A stretch of 24,107 nucleotides of DNA from Comamonadaceae bacterium. Its GTDB lineage: Bacteria; Pseudomonadota; Gammaproteobacteria; Burkholderiales; Burkholderiaceae_C. Position numbers and translations under genes: made by a program. Location of the stretch: assembly GCA_947460165.1 (NCBI GenBank), contig CANHKH010000007.1, positions 1 through 24,107 on the forward strand, written 5' to 3'. Below, piece by piece: positions 1-7,263 of this stretch (positions are counted from its first letter, which is position 1; every line of letters starts with the position of its first letter). Under the pieces are notes generated by a model, which was given only the letters and a program-made list of their open reading frames with translations, did no database searches and had not been told where the DNA came from.

Positions 1-812
1 AGGGCCGCAATGTCCAGCCCGCCAATGCCGCGAAAAGCGCCGGGCTCGATGTGCCAAGACATGCAGTGGTAGGCAAAGTCGGCCATGGGGTGGCCCAGGG
101 TGGAGAGCTCCCAGTCCAGCACGGCCAGCACACGCGGCTCGGTGGGGTGGAACATGAGGTTGTCCATGCGAAAGTCGCCGTGCACGATGGCTGTCAAGCC
201 GTCTTGGCGAGCAGCGGCTGGCAAATTCAAGGGCAGCCAGGCTATCAGCTGGTCCATCTCTGCAATCGGCGTGGTGATGGAGGCCTGGTATTGCCGGCTC
301 CAGCGGCCAATTTGGCGCTCAAAGTAGTTGCCAGGCCGGCCGTAGTCGCCCAAACCCAGCGCCGCATAGTCCACCCGGTGCAGGGCGGCGATGACGCGGT
401 TCATCTCGTCGTACATGGCGGCGCGCTCGGGCTTGTCCATGCCGGCGAGCGACTGGTCCCACAGCACGCGGCCGTCCACATGTTCCATGAGGTAAAAAGC
501 GCGGCCAATCACGGCCTCGTCTTCGCACAGGCACAGCATGCGGGCCACCGGCACCTCGGTGCCTGCCAAGGCCTGCATGACGCGGTATTCGCGCTCAATG
601 GCGTGGGCCGAGGGCAGCAACTGGGCCACGGGGCCGGGCTTGGTGCGCATCACGTAGGCGCGGCCGGGCGTGCTGAGCTTGTAGGTGGGGTTGGACTGGC
701 CCCCTGGGAATTTGTGCAGCGTCAGCGGGCCTTCAAAGCCAGGCAGGTGCTGCGCCAAATAAGCCGCCAGGGCCTGGGGGTCAAAGGGCAAAGTGGGCTC
801 GGTGGCGCTCAC
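1..812 (-). CDS. Phosphotransferase family protein (APH/ACAD10-ACAD11 N-terminal type), C-terminus cut by the window edge
   Basis: This is an open minus-strand frame of 270 codons with no stop before the left edge, so the C-terminus is missing. The start is GTG at 812, preceded by GGAG at 8 nt spacing. The kinase-like fold shows a glycine-rich FPGGQSNPTYKL near residues 35-46, the Brenner-type catalytic motif HGDFRMDN at 211-218 and the metal-binding DWE at 233-235. In this subfamily (ACAD10/11 N-terminal domain and bacterial homologues) the proteins act on hydroxyacyl-CoA-type or small hydroxyl substrates and usually sit beside acyl-CoA dehydrogenases. The exact substrate is unknown here. 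It lies 85 bp downstream of a Crp/Fnr gene in a run of acyl-CoA genes, which supports a catabolic rather than antibiotic-resistance role. Family assignment is firm; function is inferred. Confidence 0.9.
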   Translation of the reverse strand, partial: MSATEPTLPFDPQALAAYLAQHLPGFEGPLTLHKFPGGQSNPTYKLSTPGRAYVMRTKPGPVAQLLPSAHAIEREYRVMQALAGTEVPVARMLCLCEDEAVIGRAFYLMEHVDGRVLWDQSLAGMDKPERAAMYDEMNRVIAALHRVDYAALGLGDYGRPGNYFERQIGRWSRQYQASITTPIAEMDQLIAWLPLNLPAAARQDGLTAIVHGDFRMDNLMFHPTEPRVLAVLDWELSTLGHPMADFAYHCMSWHIEPGAFRGIGGLDIAA

Positions 813-897
813 AAGAGCTTCTCCAGTGGGGGGTGGGTCGGGCGCTGGCCCTGCGCGGCGCTGGGGCTTGTGCAGGGCTGGCGCTGGGTGCAGCGCT

Positions 898-1623
898 TTA
901 TTTGTCGCTGTCGGCTTCGCTCAGGCGCATCAGCCCCTCGCGCTGGCGCACCACCAGGCCGCCCGCTTCGATGCGGATCAGGCCTTCGCGCTCCATGCCC
1001 TTGAGCTCTTGGTTCACCCGCTGGCGCGAGGCGCCCAGCAGCTGCGCGAGCTCTTCTTGCGCCAGGTGCAGGCCAATGCGAATTTCGCCGTCGTTGGCCA
1101 AGCTGGCCACCCCGTAGCTGCGCGCCAAGTGCAAAAGCTGCTTGGCCAGCCGCGCCCGCAGGGGCAGGGTGTTGAGGTCTTCCACCAGACCGTAGAGCTG
1201 GCGAATACGGCGCGCGTTCAGGCGCAGCATGGCTTGGTAGAACTCGACGTGCTGGGTCAAGATTTTTTGAAAGTCCGCCCGGGCCACGCACAGCAGTGTG
1301 GTGTCGTCGTGGGCATACACATCGTGCGTGCGGCTGTCGCCGTCGAAGATGGAGACATCGCCAAACCACAGGCCCGGCTCGATGTAGGTCAGGGTGATTT
1401 GCTTGCCCGTCACCGAGGTGGAGCTCACCCGCACGGCCCCACGGGCGCAGGCCATCCATTCTTCGGGCGTGTCGCCGCGGGCGGCGATCAGCTCGCCGTC
1501 GCGAAAGCGTTTGACATAGGCGCATCGAAGGATGTCGTGGCGAAGAGAAGGTGACAGGGTGGAGAACCAGCGCCCGGCATTGATGGCGGCGCGTTCCTCC
1601 ATCGTAAGAATGGGATCGTCCAT
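898..1623 (-). CDS. Crp/Fnr family transcriptional regulator
   Basis: The protein has 241 residues from the chosen ATG at 1623. It has a cyclic-nucleotide-binding-like beta-roll (about residues 15-130, with GLWFGDVSIFDGD at 84-96), a dimerisation helix, and a C-terminal winged helix with LAQEELAQLLGASRQRVNQEL at about 188-208 as the DNA-reading helix-turn-helix. There is no N-terminal cysteine cluster of the FNR iron-sulphur type, so an oxygen-sensing cluster is unlikely; the effector is unknown. An in-frame ATG at 1743, 2 nt past the preceding stop, would add 40 residues of low-complexity sequence with no Shine-Dalgarno. MDDPILTMEERAAIN matches what I recall as the usual N-terminus, so I prefer 1623. 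Its position between a crotonase gene and a phosphotransferase gene suggests a local or pathway regulator. Confidence 0.9.
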   Translation of the reverse strand: MDDPILTMEERAAINAGRWFSTLSPSLRHDILRCAYVKRFRDGELIAARGDTPEEWMACARGAVRVSSTSVTGKQITLTYIEPGLWFGDVSIFDGDSRTHDVYAHDDTTLLCVARADFQKILTQHVEFYQAMLRLNARRIRQLYGLVEDLNTLPLRARLAKQLLHLARSYGVASLANDGEIRIGLHLAQEELAQLLGASRQRVNQELKGMEREGLIRIEAGGLVVRQREGLMRLSEADSDK

Positions 1624-1745
1624 GGCCTGTCTTGTGGGTGACTGGGTCAGCGGCTTGCGGGGGCTTGTCCGCTGCTCATCAAGGTGCGGGTCAGGCTGCC
1701 CGTCCTGGCTGGCGTGGATGCTGTCAAGAAAAGAATGGCGCATGG

Positions 1746-2525
1746 TCAGCGAAAGCGGGGCTCACGTTTGTCAAAAAAAGCGGCGATCCCTTCGCCGGCG
1801 TTGGCGTGCACGAGGTTGCGCATAAAGTGCTGGCGCTCTTGCAGCAGGTGCTCGGGCAGTTCGTGGCCTTCGGCGTGGGCCAGCAGCTCTTTGATGCTGG
1901 CCAGCACATTGCCTGGTCGGCCTTGTAAATCGCTGGCCAATTGCAAAGCGGCCCCCAGGGCCGCGCCTTCAGGCGTGACTTGGTTGACCAGGCCGTGCTT
2001 GGCCAATTGCTGCGCGCTCAGGCGCGTGCCGCGCATGATGGCGTCCATGGCCAGGGCGCGCGGCAGGGCGCGGGCCAGGTGCCAGCTCGCGCCGCCATCG
2101 GGGGACAGGCCCACCTTGATGTAAGCCATGCTGAAGCTGGCCGCCTCAGAGGCGATGAGAAAGTCGCAGGCCAGGGCCAGCGAAAAGCCAGCGCCAGCGG
2201 CCGCACCTTCGACTGCGGCAATCACCGGCTTGGGGAAGGTGCGTATGGAGTCTATCCAGCTGTGCAGCGCGTCTATGGATTGGCGCTGCAGGTCCAAATC
2301 GCCCTCGCGGGCTTGTTGCAAGCGGCGCAAATTGCCGCCGGCGCTGAAGATGCGGCCTTCACCCGTGAGGATGACGCTGTGCACCTCGGGGTTGTTTTCG
2401 GCGGCGTTGAGTGCTTCTACCCCTGCGGCGTACACATCCGGGCCCAGCGTGTTGTGCTGTTCAGGGTGGCTGATGGTGAGGATCAAGGCACCGGCTTCAC
2501 TGGTGCTTTTCAGGACGGCGGCCAT
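1746..2525 (-). CDS. Enoyl-CoA hydratase/isomerase family protein, PaaG-like or alternative oxepin-CoA hydrolase-like
   Basis: This is a 259-residue crotonase-fold protein. The oxyanion-hole segments are visible as FSAGGNL (60-66) and EGAAAGAGFSLA (107-118). The two glutamates that do hydration in classical enoyl-CoA hydratases are absent: the first position falls in GAGFSLA and the second in SMAYIKVGL. The acidic residue that remains is Asp143 in SPDGG, the pattern of PaaG-type isomerases and of proteins often annotated as alternative oxepin-CoA hydrolase. The gene starts 3 nt after the stop of the 3-hydroxyacyl-CoA dehydrogenase gene, so the two are probably co-translated and act on successive CoA thioesters. 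Subfamily is from memory; fatty-acid or phenylacetate-type substrates are both possible. Confidence 0.9.
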   Translation of the reverse strand: MAAVLKSTSEAGALILTISHPEQHNTLGPDVYAAGVEALNAAENNPEVHSVILTGEGRIFSAGGNLRRLQQAREGDLDLQRQSIDALHSWIDSIRTFPKPVIAAVEGAAAGAGFSLALACDFLIASEAASFSMAYIKVGLSPDGGASWHLARALPRALAMDAIMRGTRLSAQQLAKHGLVNQVTPEGAALGAALQLASDLQGRPGNVLASIKELLAHAEGHELPEHLLQERQHFMRNLVHANAGEGIAAFFDKREPRFR

Positions 2526-2528
2526 GGG

Positions 2529-4049
2529 TCAACTTTCTTCTTGCAGCAGGCTCAGGCCAATGGCGCCGCGCCGGCGCAGCCAGGGTGAGGGGCGGTAGCG
2601 CGGATCGCCATACACGGTTTGCATGTTGAACAGCACCTCCAGCACATTGGTGGGCCCGTAGCGGTTGCCCATGGCCAAGGGCCCCAAGGGGTAGCCCAGG
2701 CCCAGGGTGACGGCGGTCTCTAGATCAGCGGGGCTGCACACGCCTTGCTGGCACATGTCGCTGGCAATGTTCACGATGGCCGCCACCACGCGTTGGCTGA
2801 CAAAGCCGCCACTGTCGCGGATCACGCTCACGGGCTTGCCGTCGCGCGCAAACAGGGCGTGGGCGGCGTCGCGCATGTCGGCGCGGGTGGCGGGGTTGGT
2901 GGCGAGCACGCGCCTGCGGGTGGCGGCGTCGTCAATCAACAGGTCTATGCCCACGGTGCGCGCGGGGTCCAGCCGCTCCACCACGGCCACGGTGGTGATG
3001 TCAAAGCCCAGGGGGGCCACCAGCGTGAGGGCCTGGGGTGAGGGGCTTTGGCCGGTTTCAATGGTGGCGCCCAGGCTTTTGAGCAACTGAAACAGCTCGG
3101 CCCGGCGCGTGGCCCGTGTGGACACCCACACTGGCGGCATCTCGCCCACCACCGGGGTGGGCGGCTCTGGAGGCACCTGGACCTGGCCATCTGTGTAGTT
3201 GTAAAAGCCGGCTTGGGTTTTGCGGCCCAACACGCCGCCCGCCAAGCGCTGGGCGGTGATGACGCTGGGCCGGTAGCGGGGTTCTTGGTAGTACTGCTGG
3301 TAAATGGACTCCATCACCGGGTGCGAGACGTCCAGGGCGGTGAGGTCCATCAGCTCAAAGGGGCCGAGCTTGAAGCCGACTTGGTCGCGCAAGATGCGGT
3401 CAATGGTGGCAAAGTCGGCCACGCTTTCACCCACAATGCGCAGCGCCTCTGTGCCATAGGCGCGGCCCGCATGGTTGACGATGAAGCCCGGTGTGTCTTG
3501 CGCTTGCACCGGGGTGTGGCCAAACTCACGGGTAAATTGCGTCAGGCGCTCCAGCACCTTGGCTTGGGTTTTGAGGCCGCGCACCACCTCGACCACCTTC
3601 ATGAGGGGCACGGGGTTGAAAAAGTGAAAGCCTGCCACCCGCTCCGGGTGCTTGAGCTGAGCGGCAATCGCTGTGACTGAGAGTGAAGAGGTGTTGCTGA
3701 CCAGCACGGCATCTGCTGCGACTATGCCTTCGAGTTCGGCAAAAAGTGTGCGTTTGATGTCCAGCCGCTCGACGATGGCTTCCACCACCAATTGGCAGTC
3801 TTTGAGCTCGGCCAGTGAAGCCGCGCCTTGGAGGCGGCTCTTGTAGGCCGCCAGTTGATCGGGCTCCAGCCGGCCCTTGGCCGCGAGCTTGTCCCACTGC
3901 TGGCCCACAGCCGCAATGGCTTGCTGAACCGCATCGGGCTGGGTGTCGAAAAGCAGCACTTGGCTGCCCGCTTGTGCGGCCATTTGGGCAATGCCCCGGC
4001 CCATGGCGCCAGCGCCAATGACTGAAATGGTGTGAAAAGTAGAAGACAT
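2529..4049 (-). CDS. 3-hydroxyacyl-CoA dehydrogenase, PaaH-like
   Basis: The protein has 506 residues. It should oxidise a 3-hydroxyacyl-CoA to the 3-oxo form with NAD+. It begins with a Rossmann fold (IGAGAMGRGIAQ, residues 11-22), then SNTSSLSVTAIA (118-129) and GFHFFNPVPLMKVVEVV with His142 and Glu154 as the expected catalytic dyad. A first C-terminal helical domain begins at TPGFIVNHAGR and a second 3HCDH domain at SGGFVSQRVVAAIVN, giving the two-C-domain layout and length of PaaH/PaaC-type enzymes rather than the roughly 280-residue short form. It lies 36 nt after the D-2-hydroxyacid dehydrogenase gene and 3 nt before the crotonase gene. Family is certain; involvement in phenylacetate degradation is only an inference because no other paa genes are in view. 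Confidence 0.93.
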   Translation of the reverse strand: MSSTFHTISVIGAGAMGRGIAQMAAQAGSQVLLFDTQPDAVQQAIAAVGQQWDKLAAKGRLEPDQLAAYKSRLQGAASLAELKDCQLVVEAIVERLDIKRTLFAELEGIVAADAVLVSNTSSLSVTAIAAQLKHPERVAGFHFFNPVPLMKVVEVVRGLKTQAKVLERLTQFTREFGHTPVQAQDTPGFIVNHAGRAYGTEALRIVGESVADFATIDRILRDQVGFKLGPFELMDLTALDVSHPVMESIYQQYYQEPRYRPSVITAQRLAGGVLGRKTQAGFYNYTDGQVQVPPEPPTPVVGEMPPVWVSTRATRRAELFQLLKSLGATIETGQSPSPQALTLVAPLGFDITTVAVVERLDPARTVGIDLLIDDAATRRRVLATNPATRADMRDAAHALFARDGKPVSVIRDSGGFVSQRVVAAIVNIASDMCQQGVCSPADLETAVTLGLGYPLGPLAMGNRYGPTNVLEVLFNMQTVYGDPRYRPSPWLRRRGAIGLSLLQEES

Positions 4050-4085
4050 GGCCTGATTATTGACCAGCCCTCTGGCAGCGCTGGT

Positions 4086-5093
4086 TCAGCGGCGCACCTG
4101 CAATGCGCCGGGATTGACGATGTTGGTGGGCGTGCCGCGAATGAAATTGACCACGTTGTCAAAGGCCGCGCCAAAGTACAACTCGTAACTGTCGTGCTCC
4201 ACGTAGCCGATGTGGGGCGTGCACACGCAGTTCTCCAGGCGCAGCAGGGCATGGCCTTGCAAAATGGGCTCGGACTCAAACACGTCGACTGCCGCCAAGC
4301 CAGGCCGGCCGCGGTTGAGGGCGGCGATCAGGGCGTCAGGCTCAATCAACTCGGCCCGGGAGGTGTTGACCAGCAAGGCCGTGGGTTTCATGAGCGAGAG
4401 GTCTTCCAGCGAGACGCAGCCGCGCGTGCTGTCGGCCAAGCGCAGCAGCAGGCACAGCACATCGCTGTGGGTGAACAGCTCAGTTTTGCTGGCCGAAACC
4501 TCGTAGCCGTCGAGCTGTGCGCGTGTGCGCGCCTCGGCGCTGCCCCACACCACCACTCGCATGCCAAAGGCTTTGCCGTAACCGGCCACGATCTGGCCAA
4601 TCTTGCCGTAGCTCCACAGGCCCAAGGTCTTGCCGCGCAAGACCGAGCCCACGCCAAAGTTGGGCGGCATGGAGCCCATTTTGAGCCCGGCCTGCTGCCA
4701 GGCGCCGTGCTTGAGGTTGGCCACGTACTGGGGAATGCGCCGCATGGCGGCCATGATCAAGGCCCAGGTCAGCTCGGCCGGTGCCACGGACGAGCCCGTG
4801 CCTTCGGCCACCACAATGCCTCGCTCGGTACATGCTTGCACATCAATGTGGCTGCCGGCCTTGCCGGTTTGCACAATCAGCTTGAGTTTGGGCAGTTTTT
4901 CCACCAGCTGGCGGGTGATGTGGGTGCGCTCGCGGATCAGCACAATCACCTCGGCATCACGCAGTCGCACCGAAAGCTGACCAATGCCTTTGACCGTGTT
5001 GGTGTACACCTTGGCAGGGTAATCATCCAATTTGGCCGCGCAGTTGAGCTTGCGCACAGCATCTTGATAGTCGTCCAGGATCACGATGTTCAT
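4086..5093 (-). CDS. D-2-hydroxyacid dehydrogenase family protein (NAD-dependent)
   Basis: The protein has 335 residues. The order is catalytic domain, NAD-binding domain, short return to the catalytic domain. The cofactor loop reads LGLWSYGKIGQIVAGYGKAFG (about 157-177), a divergent GxGxxG. The catalytic set is present: Arg246 in NTSRAELI, Glu275 in DVFESEP and His294 in TPHIGYVE. These enzymes interconvert 2-keto acids and D-2-hydroxy acids in the cytoplasm; the sequence resembles 3-phosphoglycerate dehydrogenase but lacks an ACT domain, so the substrate cannot be named. The ATG has no clear Shine-Dalgarno; a -10-like CAATACT lies only a few bases upstream, so the message may be leaderless. 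It is the first gene of the catabolic run, 36 nt ahead of the 3-hydroxyacyl-CoA dehydrogenase gene. Confidence 0.93.
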   Translation of the reverse strand: MNIVILDDYQDAVRKLNCAAKLDDYPAKVYTNTVKGIGQLSVRLRDAEVIVLIRERTHITRQLVEKLPKLKLIVQTGKAGSHIDVQACTERGIVVAEGTGSSVAPAELTWALIMAAMRRIPQYVANLKHGAWQQAGLKMGSMPPNFGVGSVLRGKTLGLWSYGKIGQIVAGYGKAFGMRVVVWGSAEARTRAQLDGYEVSASKTELFTHSDVLCLLLRLADSTRGCVSLEDLSLMKPTALLVNTSRAELIEPDALIAALNRGRPGLAAVDVFESEPILQGHALLRLENCVCTPHIGYVEHDSYELYFGAAFDNVVNFIRGTPTNIVNPGALQVRR

Positions 5094-5135
5094 CCCAGTA
5101 TTGTGCCCCCAGTCCCGAATCCCCCGTCTTTGCTC

Positions 5136-5154
5136 CTCAGCGCTGAGTTCTCAG
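5136..5154. repeat. Overlapping CTCAG/CTGAG palindromes
   Basis: CTCAG-CG-CTGAG (5136-5147) is a perfect 12-bp palindrome, and the CTGAG arm is also mirrored by CTCAG at 5150-5154. They lie between the small ORF and the start of the D-2-hydroxyacid dehydrogenase gene. No T run follows on the minus strand, so this is not a standard terminator; it could be an operator for the dehydrogenase run. Confidence 0.35.
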
Positions 5155-5333
5155 TCCCTCGGTTCCTCAGCAGGTGCAGGCCACAGCACATCGATCAACA
5201 CCCCCAGCAGTCCCCCCAAGAGGCCACGCCCCACCGTTCGCACAGCGTCCCAAGTGGGCAGGCCGGCGCAGGCCTGGGCTTGAGCCTGGCCAAGGCTGAG
5301 GCGACGCAGTGCATTGAATTTGGGTTTGGTCAC
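5151..5333 (-). CDS. Possible small protein, 60 residues with one hydrophobic helix
   Basis: I do not recognise this ORF. It starts at GTG 5333, in the same frame as lexA and just past its TGA. Up to residue 34 it is basic and polar (KPKFNALRRLSLGQAQAQAC), followed by a glycine/leucine-rich stretch, GRGLLGGLLGVLIDVLWPAP, that could be one membrane segment, then an acidic end. Codon choice looks like coding sequence of this genome, but there is no convincing Shine-Dalgarno. It fills most of the 306-base gap between lexA and the dehydrogenase gene. It could be a real small membrane protein, a degraded gene end, or chance. Confidence 0.33.
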   Translation of the reverse strand: MTKPKFNALRRLSLGQAQAQACAGLPTWDAVRTVGRGLLGGLLGVLIDVLWPAPAEEPRD

Positions 5334-5399
5334 AGGCAGGGGGGCGGTCTTGCGCCCAGCTTCAAAGCTGCACTGAGGCAGGCATGCGCACAGCGACCC

Positions 5400-6095
5400 T
5401 CACATCAGCAGGTTCCCGCGAATGAGGCCCACCGCCAGGCCTTCGATCTCAAAGGGCTCGCCCGGCTGCACCACAATGGCTTGGAAGTCGGGGTTTTCGG
5501 GCAGCAATTCAATGGTGTCGTGGGTGCGCTTGAAGCGTTTGACGGTGACCTCGTCGCCCAAGCGGGCGACCACGATTTGGCCATTTCTGGCTTCTTTGGC
5601 TTGCTTGACGGCCAGCAGGTCGCCGTCCATGATGCCCACATCGCGCATGCTCATGCCACGCACTTTGAGCAGGTAGTCGGGCTGGCGCTGGAACAAGCTC
5701 GCTTCAAGGTGATAAGTTTGGTCAATGTGCTCCTGGGCCAAAATGGGGCTGCCTGCCGCCACCCGGCCCACCAGAGGCAGAGCGAGTTGGGCCAGACTTT
5801 GCAGCGGCAGCGTGAACTGCTTCATGCGCGACTCGTTGAGCGAGCGCATGGTGGCGCTGCGCAAGCGTATGCCGCGCGAGGTGCCGCTGACCAGCTCAAT
5901 CACGCCTTTGCGTGCCAGCGCCTGCAAATGCTCTTCGGCCGCATTGGCCGACTTGAATCCCAGCTCGTTGGCAATTTCGGCGCGGGTGGGCGGCGCACCG
6001 GTGCTGGCGATGGCGCTTTGGATCAGCTCCAAAATTTGCTGTTGGCGCGCTGTGAGTTTGGGGCTGTCGGTGCTGAGGTCGGTGGACAGGGGCAT
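5400..6095 (-). CDS. lexA: LexA, SOS-response repressor and autoprotease
   Basis: The protein has 231 residues from the ATG at 6095, which has GAAAGG 7 nt upstream; an upstream in-frame start at 6182 would place the N-terminus inside the operator region, so it is rejected. The N-terminal winged helix (about 13-75) includes PPTRAEIANELGFKSANAAEEHL. The linker holds the self-cleavage site Ala114-Gly115 in RVAAGSP. The peptidase S24 domain has Ser149 in RGMSMRD and Lys186 in VTVKRFK as the Ser/Lys dyad. RecA filaments on single-stranded DNA stimulate self-cleavage and derepress DNA-repair genes. Two candidate LexA boxes lie upstream, consistent with autorepression. The next gene upstream is divergent (asparaginase). 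Confidence 0.98.
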   Translation of the reverse strand: MPLSTDLSTDSPKLTARQQQILELIQSAIASTGAPPTRAEIANELGFKSANAAEEHLQALARKGVIELVSGTSRGIRLRSATMRSLNESRMKQFTLPLQSLAQLALPLVGRVAAGSPILAQEHIDQTYHLEASLFQRQPDYLLKVRGMSMRDVGIMDGDLLAVKQAKEARNGQIVVARLGDEVTVKRFKRTHDTIELLPENPDFQAIVVQPGEPFEIEGLAVGLIRGNLLM

Positions 6096-6159
6096 GGCAG
6101 GCCTTTCTTGGGATGCAAACGCCAGTGCGATGCGACTCTTGCGATGAGCGCAGTCAATA

Positions 6160-6179
6160 CACTGATTTAATAAACAGTA
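6160..6179. promoter_or_regulatory. Candidate LexA (SOS) box 1
   Basis: The core CTGA-N8-ACAG (6162-6177) matches the proteobacterial CTGT-N8-ACAG consensus with one mismatch, with an AT-rich centre. It lies 65 bp upstream of the lexA start codon and 35 bp from the asparaginase start, where a repressor of both promoters would bind. Confidence 0.75.
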
Positions 6180-6198
6180 CATGTATTTTTATCCAGCC
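6179..6198. promoter_or_regulatory. Candidate LexA (SOS) box 2, degenerate
   Basis: ATGT-N8-CCAG (6181-6196) keeps the inner TGT and CAG and has an AT-only spacer. Its centre is 19 bp from box 1, close to the tandem spacing known at the E. coli lexA promoter. It sits only about 18 bp from the asparaginase start codon. Confidence 0.5.
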
Positions 6199-6213
6199 TG
6201 GGGAAATTGACAA

Positions 6214-7194
6214 GTGGCCATCGAAAAAATGTCTTTAAATCGAAAAATCGTCGTGATCGCCACAGGCGGCACCATCGCTGGTGCTGCGGCCTCGCCCACC
6301 GATCACACGGCTTACGTGGCCGGTCAACTGGACATTTCGCAGCTGGCGGCGGCGGTTCCGGGTCTGACTCAAGCCGCCGGCGCTTTGCAGTTGGAGCAGC
6401 TCGCCCAGCTCGACAGCAAAGACATGGACGCAGCCACCTTGGCCTGCTTGGCCCAGCGCGTGGCCGAGCTCTTGGACGACGATGCGGTGCAGGGCGTGGT
6501 CATCACGCACGGCACAGACACCTTGGAAGAAACCGCTTATTTCTTGCACGCCCTCCTGGCGCCCGCCAAGCCGGTGGTGCTGACCTGCGCCATGCGGCCG
6601 GCCACCGCCTTGAGCGCCGATGGCCCGCAAAACCTGCTGGATGCCGTGACCGTGGCCCGCCATCCCGGCGCCAAAGGGGTGTTGGCCGTGTGCGCGGGGG
6701 CGGTCCACGGCCCGCTGGATGTGTACAAAGCCCACCCCTATCGGCTCGATGCCTTCAGCTCGGGCGATGCGGGGCCGCTGGCCTGGGTGGAAGCTGGAGG
6801 TCTGCGCGTTTTACGCCCCTGGCCCGAGGGCCAGGGGCAAAGGCAGGTGCTGGCGAGCTTGTGCCGTCCCTGGCCCAAAGTGGCCATCGTGACCAGCCAC
6901 GCCGAGGCCACGGCTTGGATGGTGCCGGCCTTGGTGGCAGCGGGCGCGCAGGGCCTGGTGGTGGCCGCCACCGGCAACGGCACGGTGCACACATCGCTTG
7001 AAAAAGCGCTGCTGCAGGCTCAGCAAGCGGGGCTGCAGGTGCGCAGGGCCAGCCGCTGCGCGCAAGGGCTTGTGGTGGAGGGCGCCAGCGATGCCTTGCC
7101 TCTTTTTGCGGCCTATCCTGGCCTGTCGCCGGTCAAAGCCCGCTTGGCCTTGGTGCTGGAGTTGATGGGCCTGGCCAGCGTTGCTCTGGGATGA
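6214..7194 (+). CDS. L-asparaginase, asparaginase/glutaminase family
   Basis: The protein has 326 residues and hydrolyses asparagine to aspartate and ammonia. The two threonine motifs are intact: TGGTIAG with the nucleophile Thr20, and THGTDTLEETAYFL with Thr101-Asp102. MRPATALSADGPQNLLDAV (128-146) and Lys172 in DVYKAH complete the expected active site. There is no signal peptide, so it should be cytoplasmic. The GTG at 6214 has GGGGA 9 nt upstream; the ATG at 6229 (MSLNRK) lacks a Shine-Dalgarno, so GTG is preferred. It is divergent from lexA and shares the intergenic region with the LexA boxes. Type I versus type II cannot be settled by eye. Confidence 0.95.
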   Translation: MAIEKMSLNRKIVVIATGGTIAGAAASPTDHTAYVAGQLDISQLAAAVPGLTQAAGALQLEQLAQLDSKDMDAATLACLAQRVAELLDDDAVQGVVITHGTDTLEETAYFLHALLAPAKPVVLTCAMRPATALSADGPQNLLDAVTVARHPGAKGVLAVCAGAVHGPLDVYKAHPYRLDAFSSGDAGPLAWVEAGGLRVLRPWPEGQGQRQVLASLCRPWPKVAIVTSHAEATAWMVPALVAAGAQGLVVAATGNGTVHTSLEKALLQAQQAGLQVRRASRCAQGLVVEGASDALPLFAAYPGLSPVKARLALVLELMGLASVALG

Positions 7195-7236
7195 GTTGCA
7201 ATCGCACAATGCCTGGCCGCAGGTGTCAAAGCTGTG

Positions 7237-7251
7237 CAGGCCCCGGGCCTG
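7237..7251. repeat. GC-rich hairpin between convergent genes
   Basis: CAGGCC-CCG-GGCCTG is a perfect 6-bp stem with a 3-base loop. It lies in the 69-bp gap between the ends of the asparaginase and PIN-toxin genes. There is no T run on either strand, so it is at best a poor bidirectional terminator. Confidence 0.4.
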
Positions 7252-7263
7252 TGCATCAAGGCA

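Noticed and set aside
51..1004. 317-codon plus-strand frame at the left edge
   Set aside because: It lies opposite the phosphotransferase gene, whose HGD and DWE motifs are clear on the minus strand.
1624..1743. Longer N-terminus of the Crp/Fnr protein from ATG 1743
   Set aside because: No ribosome site, and the extra 40 residues are of low complexity unlike the family's usual start.
5153..5402. Programmed read-through of the lexA TGA into the downstream in-frame ORF
   Set aside because: Nothing around the TGA suggests recoding, and LexA ends at its usual C-terminus (LIRGNLLM).
4032..6170. Open plus-strand frame of 712 codons antisense to the dehydrogenase gene and lexA
   Set aside because: Its product is rich in His, Gln, Ala and Gly with no recognisable domain, and it mirrors the G/C-ending codons of two clear genes on the other strand. 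It is a GC-bias artefact.
6096..6182. Longer LexA from ATG 6182
   Set aside because: It would begin inside the LexA boxes; the ATG at 6095 has a good ribosome site and matches normal LexA length.
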